A stretch of 64,000 nucleotides of DNA from contig OX377202.1 of the NCBI GenBank assembly GCA_947396885.1, positions 8,804,001 through 8,868,000 on the forward strand. The letters are read 5' to 3'. Of the stretch, positions 10,736-20,224 are shown piece after piece. The notes under the pieces were generated by a model that was not told the DNA's origin, did not search any database, and saw only the letters and a list, made by a program, of their open reading frames with translations. Position 1 is the first letter of the stretch. The number at the start of each line of letters is the position of its first letter. Source of the DNA: Heligmosomoides polygyrus polygyrus (taxonomy: Eukaryota; Nematoda; Chromadorea; Rhabditida; Heligmosomidae). A program made the position numbers and the translations under genes.

Positions 10736-10866
10736 GGACCCTGTTCATACTTCGAGCGACGAGAGCGACGGACGTAGTGTGGTGTACCTAAATAAATTAC
10801 GTACTCCACACTCCGTCCGTCGCCCCGGTCGCTCCAGTCGCTCTGCTCGCTCAAAGTATGATCCGG
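10736..10866. mobile_element. Palindromic MITE, family GGGCCTGTTCATACTTCGCGAC, copy 2
   Basis: A 131-bp hairpin runs from CCCTGTTCATACTTCGAGCG to CGCTCAAAGTATGATCCGG. The inner palindrome AGTGTGGTGTACC / TACGTACTCCACAC is shared with the 14.3-kb and 16.2-kb copies. Confidence 0.8.
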
Positions 10867-11635
10867 AAACGCTTCTTTTTTATTCCCCCTCCCGACTAGG
10901 AACTCGGAAACAGAGTCTATCTGGGCAACCAGGCAATTGTTTCTATATGTTGTTGCCTATTTATAGTGTTTCGTTTTATCGGTAAATCGTTTAAGAGTGA
11001 CCACCACCAACTAGGATTGAACCGAATCGCCTTCTAACTGCCCTTTAATGATAACAAAAATAGAAATAACTTAATACTTAAGCGGAATAGTATTATCAAC
11101 AACACATGTAATGAGATTGAAAGAAGCTAAAAAGTGGAATCAGTAGGAGAGCTTGAAGAAAATGGAAGTTGAAGCAGTCCTAATCGGGAGGAGTGGAGCC
11201 CATTTCACGCCAAATGTTCGATGGCGGGAGTAAGAACGAAAAGAAACAATTACACAAAGGCAACCTGGCCTACATTTTTTTATTTCACTGATCTTATCTG
11301 TTTTTCCTGCCAGATGATCACCCGTTTTCGGTGCAAATCAAGTAAGCTGGTCCACTCTTACTAGATTTGTACCGAGAACGGTTCTTTTGTTCCCCCCCCC
11401 TTGAATAGGAACTCAGAAACTAGGTGTATCTGAGCAACCAGGCTATTTGTTTCTATATGCTGTTGCCTATTTATTGTGTTTCGTTAGGGAAATCGTTCAA
11501 GGGTGGCCACCACCAACTAGGATTGCACCCGATCGCCTTCTAGCTGCTTCGCAACGATAACAAAAATAGAAATAACTTCATAAAAAGCGGAATAGTATCA
11601 GCAACAGCACATGTAGTGGGATTGAAAGATACTAG

Positions 11636-11849
11636 GGCGCAATGTGGCACGGGGGGGGGTCACCCCCTTACACAACGGTTTGTGCTTTTTGAAACCGGAT
11701 TTTTTTTTTTTGCAGCACTGGTGTGTTCTACCCCTACAGTGAACTGAGGTAGGCCATTTCCGATGTAATTTCACACACACGTATCCTTTACTAAGGCGGA
11801 CAACCACTGAGTAGTAGGGTGACCCCCCCCCCCCGAGCCACATTGCACC
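11636..11849. mobile_element. hAT-like MITE with 8-bp target duplication
   Basis: The ends GGCGCAATGTGGCACGGGGG and CCCCCGAGCCACATTGCACC are inverted repeats. GATACTAG occurs directly on both sides (11628-11635 and 11850-11857), an 8-bp duplication typical of hAT transposition. The 214-bp element has no ORF of its own. Confidence 0.8.
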
Positions 11850-12210
11850 GATACTAGAAAGCGAACGAAATCTCAAGCAAAGCTGTACCTTGAAGAGAAT
11901 GGAAGTTGAAGCAATCCTACTCGGGAGGAGTGGGGCTTCTTCATGTTATGTATTCGATAATGGTAGTAAGAACGAGAAGGAACAATTATACGAAGGCAAC
12001 GATATTCTAATCGACGATAGCACAGCAAGCCGCAATTTCCAGCCCGTAGACGGCCAGCTTCTGTGCGTACGGACCGCCTTCGTAGCGGCAACACCATTCT
12101 CTGACACCGCCCCCCCCCCCCCTCAGAATGCGATTCCTCCCCGAGAATCACTGAGAACATAAAGTTGAGCTGATGAAGAAGCAGTTCAGCAACGGTTTCA
12201 AGAACGGGCA

Positions 12211-12470
12211 CACCACAACTGACGTCCACCAACGACCTGATGTGATGATCTCAACGATCAGACCTACAGCAGTGTCTGCCTTGATAAATTTCTGAGGCCT
12301 TCCATTCTCTTTGACATCGTCGGTTGTGTGGTGTGCTATAGTGAACTACACAACGGACGATGTCAAAGAGAATGGAAGGCCTCAGAAGTTTATCAAGACA
12401 GACACTGCTCTGAATCTGATCGATGAGATCATCAGGTCGTTGGTGGACGTCAGCTGTGGTGTTGGGTGTT
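12211..12470. repeat. Long inverted repeat (foldback)
   Basis: The left arm from CACCACAACTGACGTCCACC is mirrored by the right arm ending GACGTCAGCTGTGGTG. Pairing continues inwards through AATTTCTGAGGCCTTCCATT and GACATCGTC. The centre is GTGTGGTGTGCTATAGTGAA. No flanking duplication was found, so the class is unknown. Confidence 0.75.
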
Positions 12471-12519
12471 TCCATATATGTTTAGGCTATAGTGAACACA
12501 TTGGAAGCTTGATAACACA

Positions 12520-13030
12520 GTCGGTGAGGTTGCCGGCCGCCGATTGCACCCCGAATCACGGTCCTTGGTTCGGATTCTCGCCCAGGCCAACCAAGCCTTT
12601 CATCGCTCCGGGACGGAATTAGTACCAGGATAGTCGAGCGGAAGGATTAAACACTGACTTGTTCATCGACCAGCCACCGCAAGTCACTGTGTAGGTCAAA
12701 CACGCATGTATGGCCTATGTTATATTTCGGCGACGCTGTTGCCGGCGACGTTGGCGACAGTGTTAGCCCTGGTTTATAGATGCGCCCCTGCGCGGTGCGG
12801 CACCATAGTCGGCATAGGTATCGACCGGGCGGCGCGAAAAATCGATATCTATGACGACTATCGCGCCGCGCCGCGTGGCGGTGCAAGTATAAACCGGACC
12901 TTACGCGGGCTGCTACGCAGTGAGTACGTCGCGAAGTATAACATAGGCCTATGCTGCCTCCACAACATCCCGTAGAAGTAGAAAGCGTGGGGCAACCGAA
13001 AAGGGACTGAACTTTATCCTCTATTGAACA
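12520..13030 (+). mobile_element. tRNA-derived SINE (TTTATCC family) split by a MITE
   Basis: The head keeps the B-box-like GGTTCGGATTCTC. The body reads CCAACCAAGCCTTTCATC and CTGACTTGTTCATCG up to about 12708. It resumes after the inserted MITE with CCTCCACAACATCCCGTAG and a decayed TTTATCC tail. The 5' head is poorly preserved. Confidence 0.75.
12709..12953. mobile_element. Palindromic MITE, family TTAGGCCTATGTTATACTTCGGCGACG, copy 1
   Basis: The ends TGGCCTATGTTATATTTCGG and GAAGTATAACATAGGCCTA flank GCGACG-rich arms with an inner GTTTATA/TATAAAC pair. It sits inside a SINE, and comparison with intact SINEs suggests a TA-containing target. Confidence 0.8.
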
Positions 13031-13104
13031 CAATCGAGCCACTTCAATGTTAGAAAGAGGTCCTCCTGGACTAGGATTGAAGAACCAACACTAACACTAC
13101 AGAA

Positions 13105-13390
13105 TAGTTCGGATTCGTCATTTTTTCAAACTGCGCATGAATGGACCATGCGGTACAATGGCATTTTTGAAAACCCGGACCTTAAGATGACTCAGATAAG
13201 GGTGATTTTCGCAGGAACAAGATTTTCGGATGATTCAGAAAACTGATTCGGATCAGAAATCTGGCATCCTATAAAAATCGAATGCCCGATGTCCGATCCC
13301 AAGAAAAATGAAATGTCTGAATCATCCGAAAATCTTATCCTTGTGAAAATCACCCTCTGCTGAGTCATGCTAAGGTCCGAGCTTCGTACG
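13105..13390. mobile_element. Palindromic MITE related to the 17.5-kb element
   Basis: GGGTGATTTTCGCAGGAACA, AGATTTTCGGATGATTCAG and their inverses (CTGAATCATCCGAAAATCTT, GTGAAAATCACCC) form the arms. The left end TTCGGATTCGTCATTTTTTC matches the inverted right end of the 17487-17886 element. Confidence 0.7.
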
Positions 13391-13513
13391 TAGACATCCA
13401 CGCAGACAGAACTACTTAGAATCAGCTGTTCAAAAAGGAGAAACGAGATATGCACAACGAGAAGAGCAAAACATACATCTGTGCGATAAAAGAATACAAG
13501 TAGCACCAAGCTA

Positions 13514-13613
13514 AGGCCTATGTTATACTTCGGCGACGCTGCTGTCGGCGACGTCGGCGGCAGGGTTGAACGGGTGCTATGCAGTGCGTCGCCAAGGTAT
13601 AACGTAGGCCTAA
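13514..13613. mobile_element. Palindromic MITE, family TTAGGCCTATGTTATACTTCGGCGACG, short copy
   Basis: At about 100 bp it has just the two termini, AAGGCCTATGTTATACTTCG and AAGGTATAACGTAGGCCTAA, with a GCGACG core. Confidence 0.75.
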
Positions 13614-13621
13614 AGGAACGT

Positions 13622-13910
13622 TTAGGCCTGTTTAGTGTGCGCGCGACGCGATGCCATGTGTAGGGGCGGGGGGTGAGCGTTCTATCCCCTCATCCCCCTG
13701 GCCCGCCCACCCCCAACCCCCTGCGATTGCTCGAGAGTCTAGTGGCTGCCTTACGAGATAGTGGAGACGCAGACATTTGCCACGCCTCTGTTTAAAGGGC
13801 GGGGGATAGAACGCCACTCCGCCGTAGTGGCCTAATTGATCAATCGCGTCGCTTGATCAATTTGGCCACTACGCATGCATCGCGTCGCGTGCACACTAAA
13901 CCAGGCCTTA
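13622..13910. mobile_element. MITE with AGGCCTGTTTAGTGTGCGCG termini
   Basis: The left end AGGCCTGTTTAGTGTGCGCG and the right end CGTGCACACTAAACCAGGCC are inverted. Subterminal GACGCGATGC is mirrored by GCATCGCGTCGC. An inner pair GTGGCCTAATTGATCAA / TTGATCAATTTGGCCAC lies at 13828-13873. The termini look like a variant of the GGCCTrTkTtATACTTC families. Confidence 0.7.
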
Positions 13911-14278
13911 GTGTCCTGGCGACGAGCGACGCGATTCAATGACAAGCCCCCATATTGATTCATCGCGCGACGCGATGAATCGATATGGCCTCGTTTATAC
14001 ATCGATGCCGAGCGACGTGATGGCTATGCACTGAGGCCAAATTGATTGATCGCATCGCCCAGCGTCGACGACAGCCGGCCGGAGCGAATCATGTGAACCC
14101 GTGACCAACCAGCATCGGATCGCGCCGCTCTTGAAATGGGTGCGATGGGATTGATGACGGTGGATTGGAGCGCGGTATTGCTGGTCCAGCCGATCTGCAC
14201 AGTGTGGACTCGCACTTGTCCGCAATACGCAATCGTGCGTAATCGCGGACGTTACCACGTCGTCGGATGATCGGACTG
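13911..14278. repeat. GCGACGCGATGAAT-rich MITE debris
   Basis: The sequence has several GACGCGAT/ATCGCGTC words and partial termini such as GGCCTCGTTTATACATCG (about 13986). It looks like a broken member of the GGCCCGTTTATACTTC family. The right terminus is not found, and the rest is unassigned. Confidence 0.45.
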
Positions 14279-14299
14279 CTAAGGCCTATGTGATACTTC

Positions 14300-14525
14300 G
14301 GGCCTGTTCATACTTCGTGACAAGGGCGACAAAAGCGACAAGAGCGACAAGAGTGATTGGAGCGACTGGGGCGGCGGATGTAGTGTAGTGTACGTAAATA
14401 ATTGCGTACTCCACACTCCGTCCGCGACGAATGTAGTGTGAAATGCGTAATCATTTACGCACACCACACTACATCCGTTGCCCCAGTCACTCCAGTCGCT
14501 GTTGTCGCGAAGCATGAATTGGCCC
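14300..14525. mobile_element. Palindromic MITE, family GGGCCTGTTCATACTTCGCGAC, copy 3
   Basis: The left arm GGCCTGTTCATACTTCGTGA continues as 9-bp steps GCGACAAAA, GCGACAAGA, GCGACAAGA. It is mirrored by the right end TTGTCGCGAAGCATGAATTG. The core repeats GTAGTGTAGTGTACGTAAAT and its inverse twice. Confidence 0.8.
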
Positions 14526-14529
14526 TTCG

Positions 14530-14991
14530 GCGCTATGTGACAACGGAGGGGTTAGCAAAATTCAAAAAAATATATATGCCTTGGTAGACATTTATGTAAG
14601 CAATACAAAACCACTTACCATTTAACCGGAATGGTCCTCCATGTTGCTTGGGGGGGGGTCGTCCGAGTATCTGTTCTGTGCTCTCCTCCGCTGACGCGGA
14701 GGAGAGTACAGATTTGGGCAAGGGAAGGGACTCCGGGGTGTGGCCGAGCTACGCACCCGTGTTTACATAACCTACACCCCGGAGTCCCTTCCCTTGCCCA
14801 AAATTTGGAAGCAAATTAAAAAGAGGAGTATCTCTCCTCAGGCTTTAAGTTACTCGGACGACCCCCCCCCCAAGCAACATGGAGGACCATTCCGGTTAAA
14901 TGGTAAGTGGTTTTGTATTGCTTACATAAATGTCTACCTAGGCATATATATTTCTTTGAATTTTGCTAACCCCTCCGTTGTCACATAGCGC
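14530..14991. mobile_element. Foldback element with long TIRs and 9-bp direct repeats (Mutator-like MITE)
   Basis: The left arm starts GCGCTATGTGACAACGGAGG and the right arm ends CCTCCGTTGTCACATAGCGC. The arms stay paired for about 170 bp through CTTACCATTTAACCGGAATG and a run of C/G. The 9-bp word GGCCCTTCG occurs at 14521-14529 and 14993-15001, a duplication length typical of Mutator-like elements. The centre is a second palindrome (GGGAAGGGACTCCGGGGTGT / ACACCCCGGAGTCCCTTCCC). A partial relative of the centre lies near 34860-35030. Confidence 0.8.
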
Positions 14992-15039
14992 CGGCCCTTC
15001 GCCGACAATAGCGGCGCAGAAGTATAACATAGGCCTAAT

Positions 15040-15225
15040 CGTTGTCCGAAGCGGCGTGACGCGATAGGACGCATCGCTCCGTTTGAATCGCGTCGCCTTG
15101 CGATGGAAGTATAAACGGCACCTATGGGGCTTATTATTACGTCGCGTTGTGTGTTGCGTGAGCACTAGACGATCTCTACATGAATCATCCTTCGACTAGC
15201 ACGATCCTGACGAACACACCCCCGA
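15040..15225. repeat. Partial GCGAC-rich MITE and unassigned sequence
   Basis: GCGTGACGCGATAGGACGCA and a right-end-like GAAGTATAAACGGCACC (about 15104-15120) resemble the 50.1-kb MITE. No matching left end is seen. Confidence 0.4.
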
Positions 15226-15297
15226 ATGGTTACCGTATCCTTTAGGCGTCAGAAAAGCGCGTTCCTGCAATTACACACTTTCGCTGCCTCTGCTTTC

Positions 15298-15412
15298 GTG
15301 CCGAACACATCGGCCAACATGCCTAGGAGTTCAGTAGCCGTGCCGAACACGTTGGCCAACGTGCCTAGGAGTTCAGTAGCCGTGCCGAACACGTCGGCCA
15401 ACCTGCCTAGCC
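15298..15412 (+). repeat. 42-bp minisatellite (2.7 units)
   Basis: The unit GTGCCGAACACATCGGCCAA ... ATGCCTAGGAGTTCAGTAGC repeats at 15298, 15340 and 15382, the last one incomplete. Because 42 is a multiple of 3, both strands stay open in frame (e.g. VPNTSAN-PRSSVA on +). This fits either a repetitive peptide or chance. Confidence 0.8.
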
Positions 15413-15732
15413 GTGCTCGTGTGGAAACTGCTTTCGTCGTCCAGGGGGAGTCCGCGGCTGGGTTGCCTATCAATGAGCTTTTTAATTTGTAAAATGTGTG
15501 AAATGGAATTTGGTAGAGCACATTTTTTGGAAATTTTCAAAAAACCCGAACCAGAGCTCTTCGGCCTGTGTAAAATGTGTCGAGACGTAAATCATTTTGT
15601 AAATCATGAGCAAATTGTTCCTCCTCCTACGAAGTAACAGACTAGAAATATTGAAAATTTTGTTCCGGACATTGGAAGAGTGGGATGTACAAGGATGACG
15701 ATGAGGAAGATGCAAAGGAAGAATGACTACCA

Positions 15733-15808
15733 TCTAAAGGATTCGATTATTAGGAGTTTGAAAGAATGACGGACCCGAATTCGAGTCGTCGTCTGATTTC
15801 ACGTATAG
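15733..15808. mobile_element. Fragment of the 17.5-kb MITE family
   Basis: AGTTTGAAAGAATGACGGAC followed by CCGAATTCGAG resembles the right terminus of the element at 17487-17886. Confidence 0.5.
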
Positions 15809-15819
15809 GATCAAACAGC

Positions 15820-16225
15820 TGTGCGTGGAAAGTCCAAGCGCTGAAGTGCAATCGGCCGGGGGACTACGCACCTCCAGCGGCGAGCATCACGTCTTGCGCG
15901 ATCGACGGCGGCTCCGCCACAAGACACAGGATGTCCGGTCCGATGACTGTCACTCCGTCAGTCGCTCGGTGCCAAATCAAACAGGAGCGAAGGCGCGTGC
16001 GCGCCCATGCACACGAACTGTTCACAAACAGAATCAGCGCCGGAAAGCCGTGATAAGCGCGCGTCGGCCGCTCGTGTCTCCGGAAGCACAGCGAATGCCC
16101 GCAGCGCGGATGCCCGAGACAGGGCTGGAGACGACTGTCGAGAACTATTCGCCTCTTGGATGCAAAGGGCAAACGGAGGGTGACTCGCCTGTCGGCTGGC
16201 CGCTCCTGGCGCTACGCGGGTCTCA
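15820..16225. other. GC-rich island, unassigned
   Basis: CpG-rich unique-looking sequence is open in several frames on both strands (e.g. + 15825-16361 and - 15864-16172). No protein family is recognised. The minus frame ends near a GGAG/GTGCGT donor-like site, so an exon is possible but unsupported. It might be a promoter island. Confidence 0.3.
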
Positions 16226-16450
16226 CACTTCGTGCGACAAGAGCGACTGGAGCGACTGCGGCGACGAACGTAGTGTGGGGTACGTAATTAATTACGTACC
16301 CCACACCCGTCAGGCATCTAGCATATCTCCGAGTCGCTCCAGCAACTGGTCGCGGCTATAGTGTTGCGCGGCTAAATACGCAGTTCGTGGCTACCCGCGC
16401 AACACTATTGCCGCGACCAGTCGCTGGAGCGACTCGGAGGTATGCCAGAT
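16226..16450. mobile_element. Two GCGAC-type palindromes abutting
   Basis: CTTCGTGCGACAAGAGCGAC plus the core GTGGGGTACGTAATTAATTA is half a MITE of the GGGCCTGTTCATACTTCG type (16226-16312). The second palindrome, 16317-16450, pairs CTCCGAGTCGCTCCAGC with GCTGGAGCGACTCGGAG and CGCGGCTATAGTGTTGCGCG with its inverse. Confidence 0.7.
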
Positions 16451-16457
16451 GCCTCAG

Positions 16458-16662
16458 GGCCTGTTCATACTTCGCGACAAGGGCCCGTGCAGAACATGCA
16501 TATCGTTTAAAATCGAGCGCGCGCCGCAGAAAAGTGTTCATACTTGGGCGTCGGCGCTGTCGTTCTAGTCGCTCCAGTCGCTGCTGTCGCCTGCTCATAC
16601 TTTCGCGCGCTGCGCTCTCGTCGCTCTTGTCACTGCTGTCTCGAAGTATGAACAGGCCCTCA
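16458..16662. mobile_element. Palindromic MITE, family GGGCCTGTTCATACTTCGCGAC, copy 4
   Basis: It starts GGGCCTGTTCATACTTCGCG and ends TCGAAGTATGAACAGGCCC, perfect terminal inverted repeats. The right half is a run of GTCGCTCCA / GTCGCTGCT steps. A region AACATGCATATCGTTTAAAA is also present in the 4.1- and 50.3-kb copies (inverted). Confidence 0.85.
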
Positions 16663-17114
16663 GTCACCCCAGGGTCCCACTGCTTCCGACAGGGACGGCT
16701 AGTGACGTCGCACGCGCGCAGCCGCCGCGTCTTGCTTCTGGGCGCACTAGAGCGCGGAAGTGTGCACCACCGGCTATTGTCTATGTTCTTTCGGCTAGCG
16801 GATGAAAAGGGAAATAGGGAATAACCCGCTCCAGTTTTTGGACTGAAGGAATTCGAAGGTGTCTTAATGCTCGTTAGCTGGGTGATTCCGAATGCCATGA
16901 TTCTTGGATAAGCGAGTTGGAGAAAGATGACGATCATGTGGCAAGAAACACTAAAATTGAAAGGAATGTTACAGACTAATGTGCAATTTACCGCCCTTTG
17001 GAGCTCAGCAAAAGTCTCACGTTTCAGAAATCCCTGAAAACTTTTCCAAAGCTTTTCCAAAGCTTGCAAACTGCTCTTCTTCCGAAGCGAAGAGAAGAAT
17101 AGCTGCCAGGAATT

Positions 17115-17178
17115 GTGGAGGCATACGTGTCGTGCTAAGGAGACAGAGGGTCTGGGTTCGAGTCTCGTTTGGCGCCAA
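17115..17178 (+). repeat. Degenerate tRNA-like segment (single arm of the palindromic SINE family)
   Basis: GGTCTGGGTTCGAGTCTCGT followed by TTGGCGCCA resembles the T-arm and 3' acceptor strand of the tRNA-like arms at 35.3 and 54.1 kb. The D-arm side is weak. It lies in the antisense of a 341-codon minus ORF that I regard as chance. Confidence 0.5.
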
Positions 17179-17486
17179 TTTTGGTCGCCAGGAGCATGTT
17201 CCGCATCAATGCTTTGCATTCCTGTACCAAAAACTGTGAATATGAAGAAACGCCGACGTTTTTCCCAAGCGCTATATGAGGGTGGGTCTATCTCACACGA
17301 TATGACACAATGCACTACGCGGGGAACCGCGTCGCACGTAATTGAACGTGGGACAGCGTCATGACCAGTGACCATAAACACGGCCTTTCGCTTTCGTGGA
17401 CCCCTCTAATCCGTGTGCAATACACTAGAAAATTCTACGGTTACTACAGCTAGCAAGAGCGGTGCAGAATCCTAGTCATTCGTTAG

Positions 17487-17886
17487 TATACATTGGATGC
17501 GACGCCGATTCGGGTAATTCGGATCCGCTATTTTTCTCAAACCCGGCAAAATGAAGCATACGTATAATGGCATTTTTGAAACGCCTGGATCCTACGCTGG
17601 TTCAAGTGAGGGTCGTTTTTAGTTGCCATGATTGTCGGACGACGCTGGCGACTAATTTTGATCAGAAATCCGACATCTTATCCAAATCGGATATTCGATA
17701 TACAATCCGAAAAGAAGTCAGTTGTTTGAAACATCCTAAAATCCGTTTTAGTGAAAATGATGATAATTTGAGTCATGTTAGGATCCGGGCTCTTCAAAAA
17801 TGTTATTATCCGAATGATCTACTGCTACGAAGTTTGAAAAAATGACGGATACGAATTATCCGAATCTGCGTTGGATTCAATGTATA
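17487..17886. mobile_element. 400-bp MITE with ~58-bp terminal inverted repeats
   Basis: TATACATTGGATGCGACGCC on the left mirrors the right end reading GAATCTGCGTTGGATTCAAT. Pairing continues through GGTAATTCGGATCCG and TTTTTCTCAAAC. Related elements are at 13105-13390 and, as a fragment, at 15733. Confidence 0.8.
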
Positions 17887-18234
17887 GTCAACGATCGACT
17901 TTCATGAACCTCGGCATCGTTGATACTGTTGATACCGAGGCCGGTTCAAGCCACTCGCCAAGATGGGTAGCAGATTTATTTCGGCTTAAGTTTTAGCACT
18001 ATGGCCTTCTTCACGGCTTGAAGAAATCGAAGAAACATTAAGAGACTACTAGCACAAATACCATCTCATTCTACAGGAAGAAATTTAAAGGGAGACTTTT
18101 TTCAAAGGGGTGCATAGCGGGCTCCTTTTTAGCATTAAAAACGTCGCCTTCCTGCACTTTAAATAGACCAGTGTGTGTGCTCACTTATTGGAGCAAGTGA
18201 GTTAAGACATTTGAGAGAAAGTCACACTAAATTT

Positions 18235-18355
18235 TCTTTGTAAAGGTCTCTAGTTTAATCTGTAAAAGCTCGTCTTGGTCTGGAAGATGTCTCGTGTGAT
18301 TTCAAGAGCGTCAAACTTGCTCGGGATAGTGTCCAGTTTGATTGGAAACAATTTA
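18235..18355 (-). repeat. CTCTTC-periodic dispersed repeat, copy (minus)
   Basis: The minus-strand reading contains AAACTAGAGACCT, then GACATCTTCCAGACC and GGACACTATCC at intervals of about 20-25 bp. This is the pattern described for the 51.5-kb copy. It is diverged. Confidence 0.5.
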
Positions 18356-18399
18356 ATGACACATTTAATTTAATGAAAAAAAAAATAAAGAACGAAAGA

Positions 18400-19560
18400 A
18401 AGAATTAAAAATCGCAAAGGAAATCACAGTAATTTTTTCATGAACAAAAAGTTCTTCAACCTCTTCGATTCCCTAACTTAATTTGGAAAACGTGTTTTGA
18501 AAAGTGTCCGATTTGACGTTAAAACGGTATAAAAAATTTCGCAAAGCAATGCGGTACATAGTTTCAATACTGAAACCAATTTTTTCAATAGGAAGGAAAG
18601 AATTTTTAACGAAACAAAAAGGTTGACGAATTTTTGGTTAAAAAATTTGTATGACCTTCTTTGCGATTTTTATTTCCTTCTCTCGTTCTTTTTCATTAAA
18701 CTAAATTTGAACTGAATTAAATTTGTATTGAATCAAATTGAATTTTTGTTAAGGAATGTATGATCTTCTTTACAATTTTTATTTCCTTCTTTCGTTCTTT
18801 CTTTTTCATTAAATTAGTTAAAAATTCTTTTCTTTTTTCTTGAATTAATTGTTTCATTGTTTCAATTGCTGTAAAAGTGGTACAAAAATCACAAGGCAAT
18901 ATAACACATAATTTCAATACTGAATTCGATTTTTTCAAGAAGAAAGTGACGAATTTTTAATTAAACGAAAATGTTGAAGAATTTTTGCTTTAAAAACTTG
19001 GTATGACCTTCTTTGCAATTTTTATTTATTTCTTTCGTTCTTTCTTTTTTCATTAAATTTAAATAATTAATTTTTCATTACATTAATTGTTTCGTTAAAA
19101 AAACCTTTTCTTTCTTTCTTCTTCCTTTCGTTCTTTCTTTTCTCATTAAATTAAATTTGAACTGAATTGAATTTAAATCTAATCGATTTGATTTCTTTGT
19201 TCAAGAAAAATTTGTATGACGTTCTTTGGAATTTTTATTTTTTCTTCCGTTCTTTGTTTTTCATTAATTTTGTTTCGTTAAAAATTCTTCTCTTTCTTCT
19301 TGAATTAACTGTTTCATTAAAAATTCTTTTCTTTCTCCCTTTTCTTCTTTTTTGATTAAAATAAATTTGAATTAAATTAAATTGTTTTTTTTTTGTTCAA
19401 GAAAAAGTCCTTTTCGATTTTTCAGCTTAACTTGGAAGACGTGATTTGAAAAATGTACATTTTACGTGGAAATGGTGTTAAAAATGTCTTCACAAGGCAA
19501 TAGTTTCAATACTAAAATCAATTTTTTTCAGAAGGCGGGCTACTCGGAAGACTAGAGTAA
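18400..19560. repeat. AT/pyrimidine-rich repeat tract
   Basis: Phrases such as TTTTATTTCCTTCTTTCGTT and CATTAAATTAAATTTGAACT recur irregularly at about 18660, 18775, 19015, 19130 and 19330. The tract has strong strand asymmetry (T-rich top strand) and no coding potential. It behaves like an expanded, diverged satellite. Confidence 0.6.
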
Positions 19561-20050
19561 GCTATTCTTTCAAGCGACGATCTGTCGTACAGATGGGACT
19601 ATTCTGCTCACGCATCGCGAAAAATGCCTTCGTTTATCATGCCGGCTCATCTGAACGCACGACCGACTGTAGCAACATTATGGGCACAGATTCCGTGCGC
19701 GAGACAACGGTCGCCGACGGACAACGGTCGGGCGGCCGGCTATTCTGCGAACTGGTGAATGAACGAACGAAGGCAATGATTATGCACGGAGAGCACATCG
19801 CAGAAGGTCATTGCACTATGGAAAATCGCCTAACGGCGCGTACGACGACGACGGCGACGACGGCTGAGAACGCTCAACGAGGAACGTATGCGGGGGCAGA
19901 GGAAGGAACCATGCGGGGGAAGATTATTGTGGTGACGATGAGGGAAGTGCCTGCTGGTCCCTTCGGCAAACACGTGCTGGACACTCGGCAGACTGCATCA
20001 GTGGCAACGGCAAAAACTTAGCAACAGCCATTACGATGGACGAGGAAACC
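19560..20050. other. GC-richer island with a 142-codon plus-strand ORF
   Basis: The ORF at 19593-20021 encodes a Thr/Ala/Arg-rich product with a TTTTATTAEN stretch and no motif I know. The island stands out sharply from the AT-rich tract to its left and ends at a MITE. It could be a promoter/first-exon region or chance. Confidence 0.2.
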
Positions 20051-20055
20051 GGACC

Positions 20056-20224
20056 AGGGGTCAGATTCATCAACGACTTACACAACTTTAACAGAGAATT
20101 CACAGCGGAAAACTCAGATAATGCGGCTTATCGCTCACCATATCGCTTGATAAGCCGCGCTATCAGGGATTTCGGCTGTAACTTTCTCTGTTAAATTGCC
20201 GTAAGTCGTTGATGAATCCGGCCC
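20056..20224. mobile_element. Palindromic MITE, family GATTCATCAACGACTTAC, copy 3
   Basis: The left end GGGTCAGATTCATCAACGAC and the right end GTAAGTCGTTGATGAATCCG are inverted. The arms contain TTTAACAGAGAATTCACAGC and GCTTATCGCTCACCATATCG. Confidence 0.85.

Larger units (their letters stand above)
10630..12000. repeat. Tandem duplication of a ~0.6-kb segment, each copy hit by a different MITE
   Basis: Copy A (about 10630-11271) and copy B (about 11272-12000) share blocks in the same order: GGTGCAAATCAAG, TTGTTTCTATATG, CCACCACCAACTAGGATTG, then GAAGTTGAAGCA. Copy A holds the MITE at 10736-10866. Copy B holds the 214-bp hAT-like MITE, which accounts for the different spacings. Confidence 0.75.
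14279..15039. mobile_element. Palindromic MITE, family TTAGGCCTATGTTATACTTCGGCGACG, expanded by two nested insertions
   Basis: The outer ends CTAAGGCCTATGTGATACTT (14279) and GAAGTATAACATAGGCCTAA (ending 15039) belong together. Between them lie a GGGCCTGTTCATACTTCG MITE (14300-14525) and the 462-bp foldback (14530-14991). The order of nesting gives relative ages. Confidence 0.75.

Noticed and set aside
5241..15040. CRISPR-like array from the many regularly repeated palindromes
   Set aside because: Repeats are TIRs of separate transposons, not short direct repeats with uniform spacers, and the DNA is eukaryotic.
16356..17381. 341-codon minus-strand ORF
   Set aside because: It runs through a degenerate tRNA-like segment and two MITEs in GC-rich, stop-poor DNA, with no coherent domain.
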